Source: a bacterium
GTDB lineage: Bacteria; 4484-113; JAGGVC01
Direction of reading: 5' to 3'
Length of the DNA stretch: 64,000 nucleotides
Assembly (NCBI GenBank): GCA_039961635.1
Contig: JABRWB010000041.1
Span: 73,449-137,448 of the forward strand
Shown here: positions 43,202-51,100 of the stretch, piece after piece
Layout: each line of letters begins with the position of its first letter
Position numbering within the stretch: the stretch's first letter is position 1
Program-made: the position numbers and the translations under genes
The notes under the pieces: model-generated
Told to the model about the DNA's origin: nothing
Databases searched by the model: none
What the model saw: only the letters and a program-made list of their open reading frames with translations

Positions 43202-44161
43202 CTATTTAATTATCCGCGAAAGCTCGTAAAGAGATGGATCTATCGCTCGTTTATCCCCTTCCAACCTTGATAACGGAAACCTCCTAATCACGTTTCCGGA
43301 TAGTCCGACATAAATTCCGTCTTCACCTTCTTCCGCCGCGACGACCGCCTCGTATCCAAGTCTGCTTGCAAGTACGCGATCGAATGCGGTGGGTGAGCCG
43401 CCGCGCTGCACATGGCCCAAAACGGTTACGCGCATGTCCACAGGAACCTTTAAATGCTTATCCAACTCGTTTTTGACGTCTCTGCCCCGCGCGAATCCTT
43501 CGGCCACTACTATGATCACGTACGTCCCCCAGTTTTCCAGCCTGTGTTCCACTTCGCGCGCAATCACGTCGTAGTCTACAGGCATTTCGGGGATCAGAAT
43601 GATGTCGGCTCCGCCGGCTATCCCGCTGGACAGCGCCAACCAGCCCGAGCCGCGCCCCATCGTTTCCACTATAAACGCCCTGTGGTGGCTCGCCGCGGTG
43701 TCACGCAGCCTTGTAAGCGAATCCACAACCGTGTTGCACGCGGTGTCGAATCCAATTGTCGTATCCAATTCCGGCACATCGTTGTCGATTGTTTTCGGGA
43801 TGCCAATCAGCCTGACTCCCAGCCGCGAAAGCGCGAGCGCTCCCTTGAGACTGCCGTCCCCGCCAATAACGATTAGGCAATCCAATTCCCAGGCTTTTAT
43901 AGATTCGTAAGCTTTTTGACGGCCTTCTTCCGTTTCAAATTCCTCGCTGCGCGCGCTGCCCAGCACCGTTCCGCCACGCTGCAAGATATCCGCAACGTCA
44001 AGGTAAGACACCACCTTTGCGTCACCGTCGATGAGGCCCTTATAGCCCCATTTGAACGCGACAAGCTTATGACCTTTGGACAATCCAACGCGCGCAACAG
44101 AACGATACGCAGCGTTCATGCCAGGGCAATCGCCGCCGCTCGTAAGAACTCCGATGTTCAT
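43202..44161 (-). CDS. 6-phosphofructokinase, predicted ATP-dependent
   Basis: 319 residues from ATG 44161 with GGGAGGGG just upstream. The glycine-rich loop is TSGGDCPGMN, the catalytic motif PKTIDND, and the donor-site residue reads Gly103 in GGDGS, the form found in ATP-dependent enzymes; Lys123 fits the group that uses ATP with this pair. It phosphorylates fructose-6-phosphate at C1 in glycolysis. Divergent from a second phosphofructokinase and convergent with the gene upstream (12-base gap). Confidence 0.92.
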   Translation of the reverse strand: MNIGVLTSGGDCPGMNAAYRSVARVGLSKGHKLVAFKWGYKGLIDGDAKVVSYLDVADILQRGGTVLGSARSEEFETEEGRQKAYESIKAWELDCLIVIGGDGSLKGALALSRLGVRLIGIPKTIDNDVPELDTTIGFDTACNTVVDSLTRLRDTAASHHRAFIVETMGRGSGWLALSSGIAGGADIILIPEMPVDYDVIAREVEHRLENWGTYVIIVVAEGFARGRDVKNELDKHLKVPVDMRVTVLGHVQRGGSPTAFDRVLASRLGYEAVVAAEEGEDGIYVGLSGNVIRRFPLSRLEGDKRAIDPSLYELSRIIK

Positions 44162-44187
44162 CTGCCCCTCCCTGAGGCTAAAAACTG

Positions 44188-44221
44188 ATTTTAGCACCGC
44201 CTGAATTCAATCTGCTAAAAT
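44188..44221. promoter_or_regulatory. Symmetric divergent promoter region of the two phosphofructokinase genes
   Basis: ATTTTAGCA (44188-44196) and TGCTAAAAT (44213-44221) are a perfect 9-base inverted repeat with a 16-base spacer. Each arm holds a TAAAAT hexamer: on the minus strand at 44193-44188 and on the plus strand at 44216-44221. These would serve as -10 elements pointing away from each other, for the genes at 44161 and 44283. Confidence 0.45.
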
Positions 44222-44282
44222 TCGCCGCTTTTTGCATGTGCCTAGGTTAATGAAGGGTTCGGCAAAGGTAAAAGGAGTTGTT

Positions 44283-45338
44283 ATGAGATTCGGTGTGCTA
44301 ACGGGAGGCGGCGATTCCCCGGCAATAAACGCCGCAACCAGGGCGATCACTTTGTCCGCTTTAGAGGAAGGGCACGATGTCGTCGGCATCCGGGACGGCT
44401 GGCGGGGCGCGGTCGAGAACAAAACCTTCAAGCTTACTTCAACCGCCGTTTCAGGAATAATAAACTTGAGCGGGACGATTCTGGGCACTTCGCGCACGAA
44501 TCCATTCAAGATGGACAAAGGGCCGGACAAAGTTTTGGCAACATTCAAAAAGCACGGAATCGATTACTTGATCGCAATCGGCGGAGACGACACGCTGGGC
44601 GTCGCCCACAAGCTTGCAAAACACGGGGTAAAGGCCATCGGTATCCCGCAAACAATTGACAACGATTTAGGCGAAACCGATTACGCGATCGGATTCGACA
44701 CCTCGCTTAATTTCGTGATGGATGCGCTGGACAGGCTGCGCAGCACGGCCGCCAGCCACAGCAGGATTATTGTCGCGGAGGTTATGGGACGCGACGCGGG
44801 ATGGCTTGCTCTGCTCGGCGGCCTTGCCGGCGGCGCGGACATCATTCTGATCCCGGAGCGTCCCTTCAACATGGATCGCGTTTGCGCGTCGCTTAGGGAG
44901 GCGCACAAGAAAGGCAAGAGGTTTGCTATTGTTGCTGTTGCGGAAGGCGCGTTACCCGAAGGCGGCCATGATCAGGTATCCAAGACCGCGGAAATCGATG
45001 CATTCGGTCACATAATTTTGGGTGGCATCGGCGAATGGGTTGCCGGCGAAATTAAGAAGCGCACGGAATACGAAGTGCGAAGCATCGTTCTCGGCCATAT
45101 GCAGCGCGGCGGCACCCCAACCGCATTCGACCGAAATTTGGCTACCCGTTACGGTGCAGCCGCGGTAATCGGCTGTCTTGAAGGCAATACAGACACGATG
45201 GTTGCCCTGAAAGGACACAAGATTGTCTATGTACCCCTCGAAAAGGCGCTCAGGAAAAACCGAGTTGTGGACATAAAAACTCTGCGCGAGACCGAGTTTT
45301 TCCTGCGCGTATCAATGCGCGACCATCTGGCCTTTTAG
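44283..45338 (+). CDS. 6-phosphofructokinase family protein with Asp/Gln donor-site pair
   Basis: 351 residues from ATG 44283, with AAAGGAG six bases upstream. It starts VLTGGGDSPAIN and has GGDDTLGVA, with Asp103 where ATP enzymes have Gly, the residue typical of pyrophosphate-dependent enzymes. The second donor-site residue, usually Lys in pyrophosphate enzymes, is Gln123 in PQTIDND. Donor preference is thus uncertain. It acts on fructose-6-phosphate. It converges with the GAPDH gene. Confidence 0.9.
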   Translation: MRFGVLTGGGDSPAINAATRAITLSALEEGHDVVGIRDGWRGAVENKTFKLTSTAVSGIINLSGTILGTSRTNPFKMDKGPDKVLATFKKHGIDYLIAIGGDDTLGVAHKLAKHGVKAIGIPQTIDNDLGETDYAIGFDTSLNFVMDALDRLRSTAASHSRIIVAEVMGRDAGWLALLGGLAGGADIILIPERPFNMDRVCASLREAHKKGKRFAIVAVAEGALPEGGHDQVSKTAEIDAFGHIILGGIGEWVAGEIKKRTEYEVRSIVLGHMQRGGTPTAFDRNLATRYGAAAVIGCLEGNTDTMVALKGHKIVYVPLEKALRKNRVVDIKTLRETEFFLRVSMRDHLAF

Positions 45339-45376
45339 TATTGACGCCGGCTGCATTCACGTTTTCGGCAGATGGT

Positions 45377-46384
45377 TTAGAACTTGGAGCCCATGAATTT
45401 CATCAAATCAACGCAACGCGCCGAGTAACCCCACTCGTTGTCGTACCACGACAACACTTTGACGAATCGCGGGCCCGAAAATTTCGTATACTTCGGATCG
45501 AAGATGGACGAATGCGGATCCTGCTTGAAGTCCATCGAAACGCACTCGTCCTCGCAATAGGCCAGTATTCCCTTCAACTCGCCTTCCGAGGCCGCCTTAA
45601 CCGCGGCGTTAACCGCTTTGGAATCCGAATCCTTGCCAAGGATGGCGGTGAAGTCAACCAAGCTAACCGTTGGCGTGGGCACTCGCACGGCGAAACCGTC
45701 TATCTTGCCGGCCAAATGAGGCAGAACCAGTCCTATGGCTGCCGCGGCACCGGTCTTTGTCGGAATCATGTTCAATGCAGCAGCCCTTGCGCGCCGCCAG
45801 TCCTTGTGCGGAGCATCAAGAATGACCTGATCGTTCGTGTAGCTGTGAATCGTCGTCATCAACCCGCATTCGACGCCGAAATTGTCGTCCAGAACTTTGA
45901 CAACAGGCGCAAGGCAGTTCGTAGTGCAACTTGCATTCGAAATGATTTTGTGCTTGGCGGGATCGAAATTCGAATGGTTGACTCCCATCAGGAATGTCTC
46001 GTCAACATTCGTCCCGGGCGCGCTAATCACGACGAACTTAGCCCCGGCATCGATGTGTTTTCTTGCAGTTTCCCCGTCCGTGAACCGTCCGGTAGATTCA
46101 AGAACGATGTCCACGTCGTACTTTGCCCACGGCAAAGCTGCCGGATCTTTTTCTTTAAACAAATGCACGGTGTAGCCGTTCGGGAACTCAAAAGTATCCT
46201 GCCCGACTTTAAACTGCCTGGTGAACCGGCCGTAATTCGAGTCGTACTTGAGCAAGTGCGCAAGCAAATCCTCGTCCACGAGGTCGTTGATGCCGACTAC
46301 CTCGATTTCCGGCTCGTCCAGCGCAAGATGAAACACTTGTCTGCCGATACGGCCGAATCCGTTTATGCCAACCTTGATCGCCAT
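45377..46384 (-). CDS. gap: Glyceraldehyde-3-phosphate dehydrogenase
   Basis: 335 residues. The Rossmann loop is KVGINGFGRIGRQVFHLA, the catalytic cysteine is in SNASCTTNCLAP, and YDNEWGYSARCVDLM closes the protein. It links glycolysis to NAD(P)H production; the Asn-Asp at ND in GINDLVD suggests an NAD preference. GGAGGGG lies four bases before the ATG, and a promoter at 46433-46460 precedes it. Confidence 0.97.
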   Translation of the reverse strand: MAIKVGINGFGRIGRQVFHLALDEPEIEVVGINDLVDEDLLAHLLKYDSNYGRFTRQFKVGQDTFEFPNGYTVHLFKEKDPAALPWAKYDVDIVLESTGRFTDGETARKHIDAGAKFVVISAPGTNVDETFLMGVNHSNFDPAKHKIISNASCTTNCLAPVVKVLDDNFGVECGLMTTIHSYTNDQVILDAPHKDWRRARAAALNMIPTKTGAAAAIGLVLPHLAGKIDGFAVRVPTPTVSLVDFTAILGKDSDSKAVNAAVKAASEGELKGILAYCEDECVSMDFKQDPHSSIFDPKYTKFSGPRFVKVLSWYDNEWGYSARCVDLMKFMGSKF

Positions 46385-46432
46385 TGTCCCCTCCGAGGAT
46401 GGTGATTACCGGCGGCGGGCGCCGATAATGCG

Positions 46433-46460
46433 ATTATACATCCTGTCTCACATCGTGCAA
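46433..46460 (-). promoter_or_regulatory. Promoter of gap
   Basis: On the minus strand TTGCAC (46460-46455), a 16-base spacer and TATAAT (46438-46433), with a leader of about 45 bases. Confidence 0.6.
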
Positions 46461-46484
46461 GCTTTGAATCACGCAAGCTTTGAA
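46457..46484 (-). repeat. Tandem 12-base repeat overlapping the gap -35 element
   Basis: TTCAAAGCTTGC occurs twice on the minus strand (46484-46473 and 46468-46457) with a 16-base period. The second copy overlaps the -35 element of gap, which is a common position for a repressor or activator site. The core AAGCTT is palindromic. Confidence 0.5.
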
Positions 46485-46487
46485 AGA

Positions 46488-47084
46488 CTAAGGTGCTTTT
46501 TTAAAGCCGGCGGCGTCCTTTACCAATGATAAAATCAACTCCACCTCGCCGACTCCCAAGCCGAGCCTGGAGGCAATTTCGGCGTTCGACTTGCCCTTCC
46601 TGGTCATTTCGAGAGCTTTCAACGCCTTCTCTGCGTACTCGGCGCTTGGTCCATCGTCCAACTCCCCCGCAATATCGGCGGCTGCTGGATCAGCGGACTG
46701 CTCTTCCAAGCTTTTTAAACGTTCGCGCTGCGAATTTGTCAGCGTCGGATCGTTAAGCGTTGTCGGCGGCTTGGCTGATTCTTTATCCGCAGCAGTTCCG
46801 GCAAAGCCCGAAGCGGCGGAAAGTGCAGATGCCATTCCAGCAAGCTTGGCAGCCAGATGAACCGTTTCATTTAACTTCAATTCGATTTTACGCGCTTCAA
46901 CTACTGTTGACTCGAACTTTTTAAGCCGTGCATCTATTTCGTCCAGTATTTCTCGGTGAATCCGCTCGGTTCTATCGCCCGGAAATATGCTCCCTTCTCT
47001 GAGCCAAAGTCCGATGATCGTAGCAAGCCCGGCGGTAATCAACACCAGGAGTACGATCAAAAAAGTAAAAGCTCCGCCGGCCAT
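46488..47084 (-). CDS. Single-pass membrane protein with C-terminal helix-turn-helix-like segment
   Basis: 198 residues from ATG 47084. An N-terminal membrane segment (about 5-27) precedes a charged helical, probably coiled-coil part (residues 35-75), an Ala/Ser/Asp-rich linker and a C-terminal segment GKSNAEIASRLGLGVGEVEL, which is the pattern of the DUF6115-like proteins of Firmicutes. Function unknown. A TATAAT hexamer lies just before the start with no ribosome-binding site; TTG 47087 is an alternative start. Confidence 0.72.
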   Translation of the reverse strand: MAGGAFTFLIVLLVLITAGLATIIGLWLREGSIFPGDRTERIHREILDEIDARLKKFESTVVEARKIELKLNETVHLAAKLAGMASALSAASGFAGTAADKESAKPPTTLNDPTLTNSQRERLKSLEEQSADPAAADIAGELDDGPSAEYAEKALKALEMTRKGKSNAEIASRLGLGVGEVELILSLVKDAAGFKKAP

Positions 47085-47093
47085 CAATGGGAA

Positions 47094-47099
47094 TTATAC
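47094..47099 (-). promoter_or_regulatory. -10 hexamer of a probably leaderless transcript
   Basis: Perfect TATAAT on the minus strand, six bases before TTG 47087 and nine before ATG 47084. Confidence 0.4.
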
Positions 47100-47130
47100 A
47101 TAACGAGCCGACAAACGGGTTTCCGCAAAA

Positions 47131-48180
47131 CTAATATTCGCCTGTATCGAAAGGAACCTTTCTTGATTGCGTGATACACGCGCCTTCCAATTTTTCTCCG
47201 GGCCTGATTTTTGCTTCAGGGCCTATTATGCAGTCCAGCAGCTCCGCTCCTTCGCCAATTTCCGCATGCGGCATCACTATCGTGCGCTCAAGTTGCGCGT
47301 TCTCGCCAATCTTCACGCCGCGTGAGACGACCACCTGGCCATTCAGCTTTGCCTTGCCGGCAAGTACGGCGGTTTCTGCGATGTAAACATATCCCCGGAA
47401 AACGTGGAAGCCCTTATTTTCATAGCCCCCAAACGCGGGATCGTACATCTGATAATGATGCAGGACTTCAAAATGCGCCCGCCAGAAACTCGCGAGCGTG
47501 CCGATGTCGCGCCAGTAGCCGGAGTGAGGGAATCCTCCTATAGCGCGGCCGGCGCGGATAAGGGCCGGAAATGTTTCGCGCTCCAGACTTACTTTTTTCC
47601 CTTCCGGAATTTCGGCGACAAGCGCGGGGTCAATAATGTAATAGCCGGTGTTCACCCAGTGCTGCGATGCGTCCGAACCGTGCGGTTTCTCCAAAAAATC
47701 CTTGATCCGGTGTTCCTCGTCCATAATGATTAATCCGTATCGGGACGGGTCAGGGACGGAAAACGCCGCGATGGTAAGAACGTTCCCAGCGCGTCGGTGC
47801 CATTCAAACATCGCTTGCAAATTGATGTTGTTGAGAATATCACCATTGGCCACCTGTACCGAAGATCTCCCCTCGATGTATTGCAGGCAGTTACGAAGCG
47901 CGCCTCCCGTACCCAAAGGTTCCCGCTCCAAGCATACGTGCACATCGAAGCCAAAATTGCCGTTCGCGTTGAAAAGCTGGATTATCTCGTCCGCTCCATG
48001 GCCGAGCGCCAGCACGAGCCTTGTGATTCCCGCCTCTCTAAACTGCTCCAAAAGGTATGTGATTATTGGCTTGTCAAGAAACGGTAATGCAGGCTTTGGA
48101 ATTGAGTCTGTCAATGGCGCCAATCTGGTTCCAAACCCGCCCAGCAAGACAACCGCCGTGTCAATCGCCCCTGTTGTCAT
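47131..48180 (-). CDS. Sugar-1-phosphate nucleotidyltransferase with C-terminal beta-helix
   Basis: 349 residues. The nucleotide-binding loop is LLGGFGTRLAPLTDSIPKPA, followed by the metal-site region QVANGDILNN and EKPHG. The C terminus (about 255-340) has the repeating hexapeptide pattern of a left-handed beta-helix. This layout fits mannose-1-phosphate guanylyltransferase-like enzymes and related sugar or heptose nucleotidyltransferases. The sugar is not certain. It follows the alpha-2-macroglobulin gene by eight bases and may be co-transcribed with it. Confidence 0.88.
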   Translation of the reverse strand: MTTGAIDTAVVLLGGFGTRLAPLTDSIPKPALPFLDKPIITYLLEQFREAGITRLVLALGHGADEIIQLFNANGNFGFDVHVCLEREPLGTGGALRNCLQYIEGRSSVQVANGDILNNINLQAMFEWHRRAGNVLTIAAFSVPDPSRYGLIIMDEEHRIKDFLEKPHGSDASQHWVNTGYYIIDPALVAEIPEGKKVSLERETFPALIRAGRAIGGFPHSGYWRDIGTLASFWRAHFEVLHHYQMYDPAFGGYENKGFHVFRGYVYIAETAVLAGKAKLNGQVVVSRGVKIGENAQLERTIVMPHAEIGEGAELLDCIIGPEAKIRPGEKLEGACITQSRKVPFDTGEY

Positions 48181-48187
48181 TGCTTAC

Positions 48188-51100
48188 CTATGTCACCGAT
48201 ATCCTTAAAGGAGGTGCGGCCGCAGCGCTTTCGGGATTGGCAATTTCGTAAACATTGCTCTGCGGTACTTCAGCCGATAATGGATACAGCGCTCTCATCC
48301 TAAACCGCACTACCACACGATCGCCCCGCAAGAGCCCAAAATGATAAAGCCTTAAAAAGCGCCCGGTCTCCTCCCACCGAGCGATTATTCCTGAATTCAC
48401 AAGCGCGTCCAAGTCGGAGGCCAAAGGCTTGAAGCCGGGCGCGATACCCACCTGCATCACGATTGCACCCGACGAACCCGCCGCCAAATACTTTGCTTCA
48501 GCCTCGACGCGCAATGTATCTTTGACTGCCAGCTCGGTTCTGTCGTAACTGACCGAAAACTCGAACGGCTTGGCGACAGGGCTTTCACGCACCTCATTCC
48601 ATGGCAGGTTGTAACGCACATCCAGTTGGTAAAACAGCCGGCCGAAATTGAAACCGGCAAGTGAAAAGGTAGTGGCACCTTTTCCGTTTAGCGCCTGGCT
48701 AAGGTCTATGAACTTTGCAACTCCGTTTGATTCTTTGGAAAATATCGCTTCCGCTATTTCAGTCACGCCGGATTTTAAAATTGCCGTTCCGTCCCCTTTG
48801 TAGCTTAGGAAATCCTCTCCAGCAACCAAAGCTTTCAAGGCCAATGCTGTTGCGCGTGCACTTCCCCAAGTTCCATCTTGTCCCTTTTGAGTTGCTAGCC
48901 ATTCAATCGCACTCGCGGCATCGCCCGAACCGGTGTTACCGGATAGCAACGCCAGCACTGCCAGCGACGTACATTCGACATTAGCCGTTTTTCCTGTTGC
49001 AAATGTCAAAGTCGGGCCTGGAGTTTCCCAATAAAGTTTCTTGCGCTCATCGAGTTTCGCCATACCCTTCAGCCTGCCGCACAGAAAATCGATCTCGTCT
49101 TTATTTCCGCCCAAGGCTGAAAGTGCGTTTATTGCAACGGCAAGGGCATAAGGATTGTCGGTCTTTTTGGCGTCGGCCTTCAACTGGTTAACGGCATTTA
49201 ACATTTCGCCGCGTTCCACGCCAGAAGCAGCCAGAGCCCACAAAACATAGGAATTGACCGCCAGCTCCATTCCTGGAACTGAATGCATTGCGTCATAGCG
49301 GCCCCCGGGTAACCTGAACAATCCTGAACCCGGCTCCGCTTGGGAACGAAGCCATCGCTGCGTCCGTTTCACAAGATTTGCATCTACAAAACCCACTTTT
49401 TCAATTTCAAGAAGATCGAGCAGCCCGAAAGAGGTGACCGTCAAATCCGCTTGGTCTTCCCCATAGAAGGAAAAACCTCCGCCTGAAGTTTCGAACGCCA
49501 GAATGCTTTGATATCCGATACTTAGATTTTCGCGCGCCCTTGATTCGACTTCGGGGGAAATCCGCCCGGCATTTTTAAGATAACTTAAAACAAGAACGCT
49601 GGGATAATATGCCGCCGAGGTTTCGATAAATCCTCCTTGGCCTGGCTGTTGCGCACTTTCGAAGCTTTCGGAAATGTGGCTTCCAGCGTCCTGATAGAGT
49701 TTCAACACGGCATTTACCGATCCGGCTATTGCCCCTTCCGGCACCTGCACCGTGAAATTGGACTCCTTATCTGTAAATATACCATTTGTAATCTTTACAA
49801 CTTCCTTGCCGCCTGGAACCACCCTGACCGGGTATTCGATTGCGTCCGTACGCCCGCCTCCGGAATTGGCCGTGGCGCTTAATGCGAAATCGCCCACGCG
49901 CAACGCCTTAATTCGAAACTCGACATATACGGCGGATCCATTCGGTGCGGTAATTGCTGCCGAAGGGGAACCCGAAAGCGAAAACCAGTCCGCAGGCTGT
50001 AAAGATACGGACGCCGATTGATTTGCCCCGGTGAAATTGTAGACAGCAATTGGAACCGTAATTTCATCGCCTAAAGTCATTTCCGCCGGAATAAGCGCGT
50101 CAATAAAGAATCCGGTCTTGACAGGCAACATAATCTTGCTTGTGGCAATGTTGCCCCCGGCATCGCTTGCTATAGCCGAAAATTCCCACGTTGTCAGGCT
50201 GTCGGCCATCTCAAAGGTGCAGTCGGCCTGACCTGAATCATCCACTACCAGTTCGGGAATCCACACAAGCGTCTCCGGAAAATGCTTCCTTATGCGCGCA
50301 GGCTCGGATTTATGCTGCAAGGAGGCCGAAGCTGACGTTGCCGCCTTCTCGAACAGGGCTTCCCTGGGGGTGCCGCCCAAATCGCCGCCCGTTGCAACGG
50401 ATTCAGTGGAAAAGGATTTTGCACCTTCAGGGAGTCCGGGTACTCCAAAAGAAAAAACTACAAGTCCCGCGATTCCGGCAGCCAAAATCGTTGTGGTTAC
50501 TCTCAGCGGTTGCAGGCGGGACGCGGTGACAGGATTTTCGATATTGTTGCAAAGAAACGCTGCTGAAAGCACGAAGGGATTTGCATACAATAGCGCCAAA
50601 ATCAATCCTTGGACAGGAATTGAAATTTCGCCTATTCCAACAAGCACGAACCATGCCGCGCTAACCGGATACGCCGCCGCCAGCAGCATAGCTTTAACTC
50701 GAAACAGGTCGATACGTTCTCCGATCAATTTTGCCGATATCACTGAAAACGCCAAACCAGCGGCGGAAATCGCGCACACTGCCATCCACCCGACGTATGC
50801 AAATGGCGGCAGCATCGAGACCATCCAAGGCGCAACCGACAGCCAAGCCAGCAACCGGTATTGCTTCCAGGCTTTTGGCGACACTACCGCCGCGCTAAAG
50901 CTGCCGTACTGAGCAACCGTGATTACGATCACTGCCAAGGAAAGTACCAACAAAATCGCAGGAAAGCCGATTTGCATCGAGCGCCTGGTTCTTTCCTTCA
51001 GCAGGTTGATTTGCTTCGATTCGATTTCCGACGAGCTTCTGGAGAGCTGATACCAGCTGCGTTCTTCCGGTGCAGCACGCGACGCAAGCGATCTACCGAG

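Noticed and set aside
45341-46405. A 354-codon open frame on the plus strand opposite gap
   Set aside because: It mirrors a certain GAPDH gene, has no family signature and has no ribosome-binding site; antisense frames stay open because of the codon bias of the real gene.
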